Of a stretch of 64,000 bases of DNA, positions 35,140 through 44,186 are shown in pieces; position 1 is the first letter of the stretch, and each line of letters begins with the position of its first letter. The DNA is taken from positions 186,001-250,000 of the forward strand of contig NZ_JAEMNV010000007.1 in NCBI RefSeq assembly GCF_016482825.1. Reading direction: 5' to 3'. Below the pieces are notes generated by a model that saw nothing but the letters and a program-made list of their open reading frames with translations, did no database searches and was not told where the DNA came from. Made by a program: the position numbers and the translations under genes. The stretch is from Antrihabitans stalagmiti (GTDB taxonomy: Bacteria > Actinomycetota > Actinomycetes > Mycobacteriales > Mycobacteriaceae).

Positions 35140-35511
35140 ATGGCAGGTGCAGGTTTCCAAGCGTCGGAGAACGACGGTACGTGGCGGCACCCCGCGGTCA
35201 TCACGCAGGCAGCGGATTCGGTGGAGGCTCAGCATCGGGCTCGGGTCAAGCGGTACACGATCATCATGTCTTTCCGAATCCCGGCCTTGCTGCTCGCTGC
35301 GCTCACCTACAGCATGTTCGAGAACGCCTGGATCTCCGTCGCCATCATCGCGGTGTCGATCCCCCTCCCGTGGGTCGCTGTCCTGATCGCGAACGATCGG
35401 CCGCCGCGACGTAAGAACGAACCACGGCCCTACAACTACGGTCCGGAAAGCTTCGCCCGCACCGAGGTACCCGCGATCGAACCTGCTCGCCACACCGTCA
35501 TCGACGGCTGA
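35140..35511 (+). CDS. DUF3099 membrane protein
   Basis: A 123-residue protein with two membrane segments at about 43-85 (MSFRIPALLLAALTYSMFENAWISVAIIAVSIPLPWVAVLIA), preceded by ITQAADSVEAQHRARVKRY, the DUF3099 signature, and a polar C-terminal tail. It is the positional homolog of Rv2709. The methyltransferase gene follows 13 bp later on the same strand. Confidence 0.85.
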   Translation: MAGAGFQASENDGTWRHPAVITQAADSVEAQHRARVKRYTIIMSFRIPALLLAALTYSMFENAWISVAIIAVSIPLPWVAVLIANDRPPRRKNEPRPYNYGPESFARTEVPAIEPARHTVIDG

Positions 35512-35524
35512 AACACTTGCTCGG

Positions 35525-37018
35525 GTGACTGCTGCCCGATCGTCGTTGCTCGTCGAACTCTGCCCTGACCTGCGCGCTGCGCTGATCCGCTGTCGGTTCG
35601 ATGCGGACACCTTGGAAGAGCTGCTCGGCACCGATGGGCTGGCGGCGTTGTCGCGCTCGGAAGCGGTCCCGGTCCGCCGCCTGATCGGCGGCGCGGGCGA
35701 CCTCGGCATCCTGATCCGACTGTTCCTGCTGACCGATGACTGCACGGTCGCGGACGTCGCCGCCGCATTACATCCCGTCGTGGTCGACGACGCGGTCGCC
35801 GCCGGCCTACTCGAACGGACCGGCGACCTCGTTCGCGCGGCGCTGGATCTGCGGCCGTTGCAGTTGCAGGACACACCGCAGTGGATCCTGTCCGACCTCG
35901 ACGACAGCATGGCACCGCGCGACATCACCGAAGATCACGTCCTCGGGGTAGGCCATGCGTCGCTGTCGTTGCTGCAGGCGACTCCGATCGACCCGACAGG
36001 CACCGTGCTCGATCTCGGTACCGGATGTGGCGTTCAGGCGCTGCACGCAGCCGGCTACGCGTCATCGGTGACCGCGACCGACGTCAACCCCCGCGCGTTG
36101 TGGCTCGCCGCCGCGTCCGCTGCGCTGAACGACGTCGATATCGAACTTGTCGAGGGTTCCTGGTTCGAACCTGTCGCAGGCCGGACCTTCGATCGGGTGG
36201 TTGCCAATCCCCCGTTCGTCGTCGGGCTTGCCAGGGTGGCCCACACCTATCGGGACTCGGGCCTCGATCTCGACGGCGCCAGCAAACTCGTCGTATCGGG
36301 CACACCCGAATTGCTCGCACCCAACGGCTCCGCGGCGATGCTGGCGTCGTGGGTGCACATCGAAGGCGAGGACTGGCGGCAGCGAGTGGCGTCGTGGCTG
36401 CCCGACTACGGCATCGATGCCTGGATCGTCCAGCGTGATGTCGCCGATCCCGCGTTGTACGTCGGAACCTGGCAGCGCGACGCAGGTCTCGATCCACGCG
36501 CCGACGCCGCGCAGACGCAGGCCGACGAATGGCTCGAGCACTTCGCCGCGGCAGGCGTCGAGGGCATCGGCTTCGGCTACGTCTATCTGCGGCGCATCGA
36601 CGCGCCGACCGAGGTACTTGCCGAAGACCTGACACACGGCTTCTCCGATCCGCTCGGGGCCGAAGCGCCTGCCTATTTCGCGCGGTCCGCGTGGCTGCGT
36701 GAGCACGACGTGCTCGAGGCCCGGTTCCGCGTCGACGCAGCGACGGCCTTGGAGCGGGTGTTCCAGCCGGGAGCCGAGGGCTGGAACGAAGTCGCGACGC
36801 GGCTGCACCGTGGCAACGGTCCGAGTTGGAGCCACGACGTCGACGAACTCGGCGTCGCGCTGGTGTCGGGAATGCGGCCCGACGGCTTGGCGTTGTCGGA
36901 ATTGGTGGAGCTGCTTGCGGCGGCGCACACCGGCGAGCCTGCTTCCGACGACTTGCTCGCCTCCGCAAGCGAACTCGTTCGTGCTCTGGTGCGGCACGGC
37001 TTGCTCACTCCAGCCTGA
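35525..37018 (+). CDS. class I SAM-dependent methyltransferase (small-domain type)
   Basis: A 497-residue protein. The SAM-binding motif LDLGTGCGVQALHAAGY is near residues 161-177, and the NPPFVVG motif near 222 is typical of N6-adenine or glutamine methyltransferases (HemK/RsmC-like). A large N-terminal segment of about 150 residues and a C-terminal region of about 200 residues flank the catalytic domain; both are found in actinobacterial homologs. The exact substrate is not known. The GTG at 35525 is used. It follows the DUF3099 gene closely and precedes sigB by 200 bp. Confidence 0.88.
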   Translation: MTAARSSLLVELCPDLRAALIRCRFDADTLEELLGTDGLAALSRSEAVPVRRLIGGAGDLGILIRLFLLTDDCTVADVAAALHPVVVDDAVAAGLLERTGDLVRAALDLRPLQLQDTPQWILSDLDDSMAPRDITEDHVLGVGHASLSLLQATPIDPTGTVLDLGTGCGVQALHAAGYASSVTATDVNPRALWLAAASAALNDVDIELVEGSWFEPVAGRTFDRVVANPPFVVGLARVAHTYRDSGLDLDGASKLVVSGTPELLAPNGSAAMLASWVHIEGEDWRQRVASWLPDYGIDAWIVQRDVADPALYVGTWQRDAGLDPRADAAQTQADEWLEHFAAAGVEGIGFGYVYLRRIDAPTEVLAEDLTHGFSDPLGAEAPAYFARSAWLREHDVLEARFRVDAATALERVFQPGAEGWNEVATRLHRGNGPSWSHDVDELGVALVSGMRPDGLALSELVELLAAAHTGEPASDDLLASASELVRALVRHGLLTPA

Positions 37019-37034
37019 CCCGCACGACCCCGAG

Positions 37035-37062
37035 TTCCTCGAGAAGTTCCTCGAGAAGTTCC
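37035..37062 (+). repeat. 12-bp tandem repeat upstream of sigB
   Basis: TTCCTCGAGAAG occurs twice in a row at 37035-37046 and 37047-37058, followed by a third TTCC. The palindrome CTCGAG lies in each unit. It starts 17 bp after the methyltransferase stop and about 100 bp before the sigB promoter. It may be a regulator site or a simple duplication. Confidence 0.6.
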
Positions 37063-37156
37063 ACCGGCGTTCCCGCCCCTGGAACCTTCTCAGCAACTTC
37101 TCAGGACGAATCCATGAAAACTGCTGCTCAGGAGTGTTTGAAGACGGGAATCGAGG

Positions 37157-37184
37157 GAACTTTCAGGGGTGTGTGTCCGTTGAT
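37157..37184 (+). promoter_or_regulatory. SigE/SigH-type promoter of sigB
   Basis: The sequence GGAAC, a 17-bp spacer and CGTTGA (37179-37184) match the ECF promoter consensus GGAAC-N17/18-CGTT used by SigE and SigH in mycobacteria, which are known to transcribe sigB. A start point near 37190 gives a leader of about 30 nt with GGGAGG before the ATG. sigB is therefore predicted to be induced by envelope or oxidative stress. Confidence 0.75.
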
Positions 37185-37219
37185 CCATATGAGACACCAC
37201 CGATTCAGGGAGGCAAGTC

Positions 37220-38188
37220 ATGACAGGCCCCAGCACAGTTCGCCTACGTCCGAGCGACGCCGATCTCGACGCCCAGAGCCCAGCCGCCGATCTGGTACGC
37301 GTGTACCTGAACGGCATCGGCCGGACCGCTCTGTTGAGTGCCGTCGAAGAGGTCGAACTGGCCAAGAAAATCGAGGCCGGTCTGTACGCGCAGCATCTGC
37401 TCGCGACCGCCAAGCGACTGTCGGTGACCAAACGGCGTGACCTCACGACCGTTGTCCGCGAAGGTCGTGCGGCCCGGGCACATCTGCTCGAAGCCAACCT
37501 CCGACTCGTCGTCTCGCTGGCCAAGCGCTACACCGGCCGCGGGATGCCCCTGCTGGATCTGATCCAGGAGGGCAACCTCGGACTCATCCGCGCGATGGAG
37601 AAGTTCGACTACGCCAAGGGCTTCAAGTTCTCGACCTACGCAACGTGGTGGATCCGTCAGGCCATCACGCGCGGTATGGCCGACCAGAGCCGCACGATCC
37701 GCCTACCAGTCCACCTGGTCGAGCAGGTCAACAAACTGGCTCGCATCAAACGCGAACTGCATCAGCAACTCGGTCGGGAAGCCACCGACGCCGAACTGGC
37801 TGCCGAATCCGGCATCCCGGTGCACAAGATCGCCGATCTTCTCGACCACAGCCGCGACCCGGTAAGCCTCGACATGCCTGTCGGTAGCGACGAAGAAGCG
37901 CCACTCGGCGACTTCATCGAAGACTCCGAGGCAACGTCGGCAGAAAGTGCCGTCATCGCCGGGTTGCTGCACAGCGACGTCCGCAGTGTCCTCTCCACGC
38001 TCGACGAGCGGGAGCAGCAGGTCATTCGACTGCGCTTCGGTCTCGACGACGGTCAGCCGCGCACTCTCGACCAGATCGGCAAGTTGTTCGGTCTGTCTCG
38101 GGAGCGGGTACGCCAGATCGAACGTGAAGTGATGGGCAAGCTGCGCAAGGGCGATCGCGCCGAGCGACTGCGCGCCTACGCGAGCTGA
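37220..38188 (+). CDS. sigB: stress-responsive group 2 sigma factor SigB
   Basis: A 322-residue sigma factor lacking the long N-terminal extension of SigA. Regions 1.2 to 4 are complete: [58 protein letters not shown] in region 2 and [28 protein letters not shown] in region 4. It matches M. tuberculosis SigB in length and position. The ATG at 37220 has GGGAGG upstream and lies behind a SigE/SigH-type promoter. A long hairpin follows about 80 bp after the stop. Confidence 0.97.
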   Translation: MTGPSTVRLRPSDADLDAQSPAADLVRVYLNGIGRTALLSAVEEVELAKKIEAGLYAQHLLATAKRLSVTKRRDLTTVVREGRAARAHLLEANLRLVVSLAKRYTGRGMPLLDLIQEGNLGLIRAMEKFDYAKGFKFSTYATWWIRQAITRGMADQSRTIRLPVHLVEQVNKLARIKRELHQQLGREATDAELAAESGIPVHKIADLLDHSRDPVSLDMPVGSDEEAPLGDFIEDSEATSAESAVIAGLLHSDVRSVLSTLDEREQQVIRLRFGLDDGQPRTLDQIGKLFGLSRERVRQIEREVMGKLRKGDRAERLRAYAS

Positions 38189-38264
38189 CCGTTCGCAACG
38201 AAAACCACACCCCGATAGGTGCGCCTGCGGCTGGACTACGGTCGCCGACGGCCACCCATCGCGT

Positions 38265-38317
38265 CGACCGGATCGCTGGAACTCTCCACCCTCGGGAGTT
38301 CCACGCGGATCCGGTCG
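38265..38317. terminator. long inverted repeat between sigB and the acetyltransferase gene
   Basis: The arms CGACCGGATC and GATCCGGTCG with TGGAACTC and GAGTTCCA inside form an interrupted stem of about 18 bp with a loop of 11 nt. It lies in the 179-bp gap between converging genes, so it can terminate both transcripts. A direct repeat TGCCGGTACAGC (38332-38343 and 38352-38363) follows. Confidence 0.6.
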
Positions 38318-38367
38318 GCGCGAAACTTCTTTGCCGGTACAGCCTCGCGCGTGCCGGTACAGCAGGA

Positions 38368-41028
38368 TCACCGCAGTCTGCGCGGACCTAGATCCTCACG
38401 ATTCGGCGGCGGGCCGATCCGCACACGCGCGTACAGGATCTCCGCACGCCGACCCGACGCCAGGATCGGTTCGCACGACAACTCACGCACGTCCGCGAGA
38501 TCGTCGCACAGCGCCGAAATCCGTTGCAGAACTTCGGCCAGTGCCTCCTTGTTCACAGCCTCGGAAGTCGCTGTGCCGGACAGCAGCGGCGCCGCGCGTG
38601 GTGCCTCGACCAACGCGACGGCCTCGTCTTCGGTGAGCGGTAACGCCCGGTAGGCACGGTCGCCGAGCAGATCGAGGATCGGCCCCGACAGGCCGAACGA
38701 CACGACGGACCCGAACGACGGATCGTCCTGCACACGCACCACACACCCGACACCGCGCGTCGCCATCCGCTGCACGTGCACCAGCGGTTGACCCGACACT
38801 GCCGCAAGGTCGTGATAGCCGCGGATCACCGATTTGGGCCCAGACAGATCGAGCCTGACTCCACGGAGATCGGGTCGGCTTCGCCACATCTCCCCCGTTG
38901 CCTTCGCCGCAACCGGGTATCCGAGCTCCTCGGCGGCCGCAACTGCCTCGTCCTCGGTGGTCACTTCACGAAATTCGACTACCGGAATTCCGTAACAGGC
39001 CAGTAGTTCCGCGGCCTCGAGGTCGGTCAGCCAGCGACCGCTCGGCTCGGTTGCCAGCCTCGACGCGACGAGTTGTGCCGCATGCTCGCCCGCAATGTCC
39101 TGCGGCCTGCGAACATTCGAGATCGGCCGCTCCCGCCACTGCGAGTATCGCCAGACGCGCCCGAGTGCACGGGCGGCACGTTCCGGATCCGGATAGGACG
39201 GTATCGAGCCTGCAACAGGCGTGCCGTCGGGTCCCGCAACCTCCAACGCCTTCGGAATGCCCTCTTCGCCGAAGAACGTGGTCAGCACTGGCTTGGCCGC
39301 ACCGCTCGTCGCGTGCCGAAACGCTTCCGCGAACGGCCGAGTCGGAACCGCGATCGGTGGCACGAAGATTGCGATCACCGCGTCGACGTCGCGGGATTCG
39401 ATCGCCGTGCGGATGGCCGCGGCGAATTCGTCGGGGCTTGCGCCGGGTCCGAGATCGACCTGCTCGCCGACCTGCAAACCTTCGGACTCTGCGGCGCCGC
39501 CGGCGAGCCAACCCAGCGCGGTGCTGTTGCAGACGATGGCGACGCGCGGGCCGCGCGGTAGCGGCTGATAGCCGAGCAGTACCGCGCAGTCGAACAATTC
39601 GGAGATCGTCTCGACCTGGATGACCCCCGCCTGCGAGAACAGATCAGCGGCGATCGAACCGTCGACTGCCTGGTCGTGCGTCGCCCGGTTCCGCGCGGCA
39701 CTGAGCCCACTGCGAACTGCGACGATCGGCTTGTTCCTGGCGACGCGGCGAGCGATACGCGAGAACTTGCGCGGGTTACCGAAGCTCTCCAGGTACAGCA
39801 GGACAACGTCGGTATCTGCGTCCGAATCCCAGTACTGCAGCAGGTCGTTGCCCGATACGTCGGCTCGGTTTCCTGCCGAGACGAAGGTCGAAAGCCCGAG
39901 CCTGCGTTTGGCCGCCTCCCCCAGAATCGCGGCTCCGAGCGGACCCGACTGGCAGAAGAAGCCGACTCGCCCCCGCGCGGGCAGTTCGGACGCCAGGGTT
40001 GCGTTCAGGGCGACCTGCGGGTCGGTGTTCGCGACGCCGAGAGCGTTCGGCCCGACGAGCCGCATTCCATGCCCGCGGGCATCACGGACCAGCCGGCGTT
40101 CGGCGTCGAAGCCGTCGGTGCCGGTCTCTGCGAAGCCCGCCGACAACACGATCAGGCCTTTGACGCCCTTCGCCAGGCAATCGTCGAAGACGGCTTCGAT
40201 CTCGCCTGCGGGTACAGCGACGATGGCGAGGTCGACGTCGTCGGGTATGTCGCGCACCGTTGCGTAGGCCCGCACGCCGCGGACCGACCGATGTACGGCG
40301 TTGACGGGAAATACCGGCCCCATGAATTCCGCGTTCAAGATGTTCGAAAGGACGGCGTTGCCGACTTTGCCTTTTGTCGTCGACGCACCGATCAACGCAA
40401 TGGATTTCGGGGAAAGCAGGTTTCGAACACTGCGGGCTTCCGATGCCAATTCTCGCGAATTACGCACCGAGAGCAGAGCTTCGGACGGATCGATGGCGAA
40501 CTCGAGATGCAGCACAGAGCCGTCGATGCTACGACGGACCTGATAGCCGGCCTCCTTGAACACCGTGACCATTCCGCGATTCTCGGCGAGCACCTCGGCG
40601 ACGAACGTCTCGATCCCGTTCTCGGCGGCAGCGCCCGCAAGATGTTCCAGCAGGATCGACCCGAGGCCGCGACCCTGATGGGAATCCGCGACGACGAACG
40701 CCACCTCCGCAGAATTGGACCAGTTTCCGGTCTTCTCGTCGGGTAGGCGCTCGTAGAGTCCGATCGCGATGATCGCATCGCCGAGTATCGCGACAAGGGC
40801 CACGCGATTGCGGTGATCGACGTTGGTCGAACGCTCGACGTCCTTGTCCGACATATGCGGATACGGTCCGAAATAGCGCAGATAGCGCGTGCGCTCGGAC
40901 AGCGCGCCGTGGAATGCGACGAGCGCGTCCGCATCGGTCGGCAAGATCGGGCGCAGGTGCACGACGCCGCCGTCCGAAGCGAGCACGTCGGCCATGCGGT
41001 GCTCGGGAAACGGGGTCGGCTCAGTCAC
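38368..41028 (-). CDS. GNAT acetyltransferase fused to an ADP-forming acyl-CoA synthetase-like module (PatZ/Pka-like)
   Basis: An 886-residue protein, predicted protein lysine acetyltransferase. The N-terminal GNAT domain (about 25-180) carries the acetyl-CoA loop DSHQGRGLGSILLEHL. The rest resembles acetyl-CoA synthetase (ADP-forming): a CoA-binding Rossmann segment (SPKSIALIGASTTKGKVGNAVL), two ligase domains (FFCQSGPLGAAILGEAA, AIVCNSTALGWLAGG) and an ATP-grasp domain near the C-terminus. GNAT comes first, as in Streptomyces PatA, the reverse of E. coli PatZ. The GTG at 41028 overlaps the end of acuC by 8 bp, so the acetyltransferase and deacetylase are coupled. The substrates are unknown; acetyl-CoA synthetase is the usual target. 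Confidence 0.88.
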   Translation of the reverse strand: MTEPTPFPEHRMADVLASDGGVVHLRPILPTDADALVAFHGALSERTRYLRYFGPYPHMSDKDVERSTNVDHRNRVALVAILGDAIIAIGLYERLPDEKTGNWSNSAEVAFVVADSHQGRGLGSILLEHLAGAAAENGIETFVAEVLAENRGMVTVFKEAGYQVRRSIDGSVLHLEFAIDPSEALLSVRNSRELASEARSVRNLLSPKSIALIGASTTKGKVGNAVLSNILNAEFMGPVFPVNAVHRSVRGVRAYATVRDIPDDVDLAIVAVPAGEIEAVFDDCLAKGVKGLIVLSAGFAETGTDGFDAERRLVRDARGHGMRLVGPNALGVANTDPQVALNATLASELPARGRVGFFCQSGPLGAAILGEAAKRRLGLSTFVSAGNRADVSGNDLLQYWDSDADTDVVLLYLESFGNPRKFSRIARRVARNKPIVAVRSGLSAARNRATHDQAVDGSIAADLFSQAGVIQVETISELFDCAVLLGYQPLPRGPRVAIVCNSTALGWLAGGAAESEGLQVGEQVDLGPGASPDEFAAAIRTAIESRDVDAVIAIFVPPIAVPTRPFAEAFRHATSGAAKPVLTTFFGEEGIPKALEVAGPDGTPVAGSIPSYPDPERAARALGRVWRYSQWRERPISNVRRPQDIAGEHAAQLVASRLATEPSGRWLTDLEAAELLACYGIPVVEFREVTTEDEAVAAAEELGYPVAAKATGEMWRSRPDLRGVRLDLSGPKSVIRGYHDLAAVSGQPLVHVQRMATRGVGCVVRVQDDPSFGSVVSFGLSGPILDLLGDRAYRALPLTEDEAVALVEAPRAAPLLSGTATSEAVNKEALAEVLQRISALCDDLADVRELSCEPILASGRRAEILYARVRIGPPPNREDLGPRRLR

Positions 41029-42298
41029 GTGGGTCGTCCTGGTCGAGTCCGAGTAGCGGGAAGGTGGCTCTGCGCGTGGCGAGGATTGCTGTATCGATCG
41101 CCCGGATCGCTCGATCCTGTTCGGCGATACCGGTTTCGGCAGCGCCACCGGGGCCGTCCCACGGTCGGTAGGCGATGTCGCCACCTTCACCCATCGTGTC
41201 GGGAAGCTGCACCGACGGCGCGATAGTCGCGACGTAATCGCTCCACGACGACGGTATCGGGGTATTCGGATCGATCGTGCGATCGAGGGCGGCCGCGATC
41301 AGATGCGTCCACGACCTCGGCACCACCCTGATCAATCCGTAGCCGCCGCCACCGACAGCAAGCCAGCGTCCCTCGGCATGGGTGTCGGCAAGGTCCCGCA
41401 TGGCGAGAAACGCGGCGCGCTGACCGTCGACCGTGAGCGCGAGGTCGGCGAGTGGGTCTTCCCGATGGGTGTCGACACCACACTGGCTGATGATGATCTG
41501 CGGCCGGAACGACTCGACGGCACCGGGAACGACCGCGTGAAATGCGCGGAGCCACATGGCATCCGATGTCTGCGGCAGCACCGCCAGGTTGATCGACGTG
41601 CCTTCTGCAGCGCCGACGCCGCACTCGCTCGGATAGCCGGTGCTCGGCCACAGCGTCGCCGGATGCTGATGCACGGAGACGGTGAGCACACGTGGGTCGG
41701 CGTAGAACGCGCGCTGCACGCCGTCGCCATGGTGGACATCGACGTCGATGTAGGCGATCCGGTCGTAGCCGTTGTCCAACAACCACGAAATCGCAACAGC
41801 GACATCGTTGTACACACAGAATCCCGCGGCGGACCCGGCCATGGCGTGATGCATACCACCACCGATGCTCACCGCGCGCCTGGTGCGTCCCGCTGCGATC
41901 TCGCGAGCCGCGGCAAGGGTGCCGCCGGTGATGATCGAGGCGGCCTCGTGCATGTTCGGAAAGATCGGATTGTCGGCGGAGCCGAGTCCGAACGGCGGAT
42001 CCAGCGCATCGAGAGGTACCGGATGGGTGTTCGCGGTCTTGACGGCAGCGATGTAGTCGGGAGTGTGGATGCGCAACAGATCGGCGTCGTTCGCCGCCGA
42101 CGGTTCGATCACCTCGATGCCGTCGAGCAGCCCGATTGCTCGCGCGAGCCGCATCGTGAGGTCCAGACGCGTGGGATTCATCGGGTGTCCGCGGGTCCAG
42201 GTGTAGCCGAGATAGCTGGGACTCCACACGACGGCGCTCGACCTGGCCGCAGACTTCGGCCCGGGCTGTGACGTCTCCTGCGGTGGCAACGCGGGCAT
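41021..42298 (-). CDS. acuC: AcuC-type histone-deacetylase-family protein
   Basis: A 425-residue zinc-dependent deacetylase of the class I/II arginase-deacetylase fold. The motifs are intact: GGGMHHAMAGSAAGFCVYND with the His-His dyad, then YIDVDVHHGDGVQRAFY with the zinc Asp and His, then GVDTHREDPLADL and GGGGYG. In Bacillus AcuC reverses acetylation of acetyl-CoA synthetase. Here the downstream gene encodes a PatZ-like acetyltransferase, so writer and eraser lie in one operon. The ATG at 42298 is the chosen start; the gene is divergent from ideR. Confidence 0.85.
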   Translation of the reverse strand: MPALPPQETSQPGPKSAARSSAVVWSPSYLGYTWTRGHPMNPTRLDLTMRLARAIGLLDGIEVIEPSAANDADLLRIHTPDYIAAVKTANTHPVPLDALDPPFGLGSADNPIFPNMHEAASIITGGTLAAAREIAAGRTRRAVSIGGGMHHAMAGSAAGFCVYNDVAVAISWLLDNGYDRIAYIDVDVHHGDGVQRAFYADPRVLTVSVHQHPATLWPSTGYPSECGVGAAEGTSINLAVLPQTSDAMWLRAFHAVVPGAVESFRPQIIISQCGVDTHREDPLADLALTVDGQRAAFLAMRDLADTHAEGRWLAVGGGGYGLIRVVPRSWTHLIAAALDRTIDPNTPIPSSWSDYVATIAPSVQLPDTMGEGGDIAYRPWDGPGGAAETGIAEQDRAIRAIDTAILATRRATFPLLGLDQDDPRD

Positions 42299-42442
42299 GT
42301 CCACCACGCTACTGTGCCCTGGGGAAGGATCGCGGCTATCGGCGCGTTCCACCTGGTGAGGTTCGCCTGTACGCGGCTCGTCCGCGGTCGATCGCTGTTG
42401 TTCGCGGGCGTCTACGAACGCGACTCGCGCAGTAGAAATCCA

Positions 42443-42471
42443 TGGCACCACAAACGGATGCCCAGTATAGG
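42443..42471 (+). promoter_or_regulatory. ideR: probable ideR promoter
   Basis: TGGCAC at 42443-42448, a 17-bp spacer and TATAGG at 42466-42471 form a plausible SigA promoter. The start point would lie near 42478, about 20 nt before the GTG of ideR. No perfect iron box overlaps it. Confidence 0.45.
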
Positions 42472-42500
42472 TAGAATTTCTGTGACGAAGGGGTGTGAGG

Positions 42501-43193
42501 GTGAAGGATCTAGTCGACACCACGGAGATGTACCTCCGTACCATTTACGACCTCGAGGAAGAGGGTGTGGTTCCACTGCGGGCGCGGATAGCCGAGCGCC
42601 TCGAGCAGAGCGGTCCCACGGTCAGCCAGACGGTCGCACGGATGGAACGTGACGGGTTGCTTCTTGTTGCCGGCGACAGGCATCTCGAACTGACTGCGAA
42701 AGGCCGCAATCTGGCCATCGCGGTGATGCGTAAGCACCGCCTCGCCGAGCGACTTCTCGTCGACATCATCGGGCTCGACTGGGAGCAGGTCCACGCCGAA
42801 GCATGCCGGTGGGAGCACGTGATGAGCGAGGAAGTAGAACGCCGCCTCGTCGTCGTGCTCAACAATCCGACGACATCGCCGTACGGCAACCCCATCCCCG
42901 GCTTGGACGAGCTCGGCATGGACAAGCCGACCGATGCGGACGAGGTGCTCGTCCGTTTGACCGACGTCGCGGTCGGCAAGCCTGCTGCTGTCGTCGTTCG
43001 ACGTCTCGCCGAGCACATTCAAACCGACCCCGAGGTGATCGGGCGTCTTCGTGAAGCCGGTGTGGTGCCGGACGCGCGAGTCACCGTCGAGGTCAAACCA
43101 GGCGGAATGGTTGCCATCACCGTCCCGGGTCACGAGGAATTCGACCTGTCGGAAGAGATGGCGCACGCGGTGCAGGTGAAGCTCGTTCAGTGA
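42501..43193 (+). CDS. ideR: iron-dependent repressor IdeR (DtxR family)
   Basis: A 230-residue iron-sensing repressor. The N-terminal winged helix covers about 1-70, the dimerisation domain 71-140, and a C-terminal SH3-like domain ends the protein. With GTG 42501 as start, the metal ligands fall on Met10, Cys102, Glu105, His106 (primary site) and His79, Glu83, His98 (ancillary site), exactly as in M. tuberculosis IdeR, which supports this start over GTG 42495. AAGGGG lies 7 nt upstream. The galE start overlaps its stop by GTGA. It controls iron uptake and storage genes, not seen here. Confidence 0.97.
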   Translation: MKDLVDTTEMYLRTIYDLEEEGVVPLRARIAERLEQSGPTVSQTVARMERDGLLLVAGDRHLELTAKGRNLAIAVMRKHRLAERLLVDIIGLDWEQVHAEACRWEHVMSEEVERRLVVVLNNPTTSPYGNPIPGLDELGMDKPTDADEVLVRLTDVAVGKPAAVVVRRLAEHIQTDPEVIGRLREAGVVPDARVTVEVKPGGMVAITVPGHEEFDLSEEMAHAVQVKLVQ

Positions 43194-44179
43194 AACTACT
43201 GGTGACCGGCGGAGCCGGGTACGTGGGAAGCGTCTGCGCACAGGTCCTCCTCGAACGCGGCCACGACGTCGTCGTCGTCGACGATTTGTCGACCGGTAAT
43301 GCCGACGCCGTTCCCGAGGGCGCGGAGTTCGTCGAAGGCGACGTCGCAGCGGTGGCCGAGAAAGTGCTCGCCGGTGGTTCCTTCGACGGCGTCGCGCACT
43401 TCGCTGCACAGTCGCTGGTCGGCGAATCGGTCGTGCAGCCCGAGAAGTACTGGTACGGCAACGTCGTCAAGACACTCGATCTACTCGAAGCGATGCGTGC
43501 CACCGGCACTCCTCGGTTGGTGTTCTCCTCGACCGCAGCCACCTACGGTGAACCCGAATCCTCGCCTATCCGTGAGGAGGCGCCGACCCGCCCGACCAAT
43601 CCCTACGGTGCGTCGAAGTTGGCCATCGATCATGTGATCACGTCGTACGCGGCTGCACACGGTCTGGCGGCGACGAGTCTGCGGTACTTCAACGTCGCGG
43701 GCGCGTATGCGGGATTCGGCGAGAACCGGGTTGTCGAAACACATCTGATTCCTCTCGTGCTTCAGGTCGCGGCGGGGGTTCGTGACAAGATCTCGGTCTT
43801 CGGCACCGACTGGCCGACGAACGACGGCACGGCGGTTCGCGATTACATCCACATCCGCGATCTCGCCGACGCACACATCCTCGCGCTGGAGTCATGCACC
43901 GCAGGCGAGCATCGCATCTACAACCTCGGAAGTGGCACCGGATTCTCTGTGCGCGAGGTGATTTCGGCGTGTGAGCGGGTGACCGGAAAGTCGATCGCGG
44001 CGCAGGACGCGCCACGGCGCGCGGGTGATCCTGCGGTCCTCGTCGCCTCGAGTGATCGGGCAACCGACGAGCTCGGCTGGCGACCCGTGCACACCGACCT
44101 CGACGAGATCGTCTCCGACGCATGGTCTTACTTCCAAGGCCTCGGAGATCGTTCGCACGCCGCGCGTCCAGCGCACTGA
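43190..44179 (+). CDS. galE: UDP-glucose 4-epimerase
   Basis: A 329-residue extended short-chain dehydrogenase that interconverts UDP-glucose and UDP-galactose, supplying galactose for arabinogalactan. The NAD motif [18 protein letters not shown] is at 3-20, the catalytic Ser-Tyr-Lys triad in [10 protein letters not shown] and [11 protein letters not shown] (YxxxK). The GTG overlaps the ideR stop by four bases, so it is co-translated with ideR, an arrangement also described for Corynebacterium dtxR-galE. Confidence 0.94.
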   Translation: MKLLVTGGAGYVGSVCAQVLLERGHDVVVVDDLSTGNADAVPEGAEFVEGDVAAVAEKVLAGGSFDGVAHFAAQSLVGESVVQPEKYWYGNVVKTLDLLEAMRATGTPRLVFSSTAATYGEPESSPIREEAPTRPTNPYGASKLAIDHVITSYAAAHGLAATSLRYFNVAGAYAGFGENRVVETHLIPLVLQVAAGVRDKISVFGTDWPTNDGTAVRDYIHIRDLADAHILALESCTAGEHRIYNLGSGTGFSVREVISACERVTGKSIAAQDAPRRAGDPAVLVASSDRATDELGWRPVHTDLDEIVSDAWSYFQGLGDRSHAARPAH

Positions 44180-44186
44180 CCTCGCT

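Noticed and set aside
42357-42372. A possible IdeR/DtxR iron box (TGAGGTTCGCCTGTAC)
   Set aside because: Only about 11 of 16 positions fit the consensus and the palindrome is poor. It is too weak to claim without a binding test or conservation.
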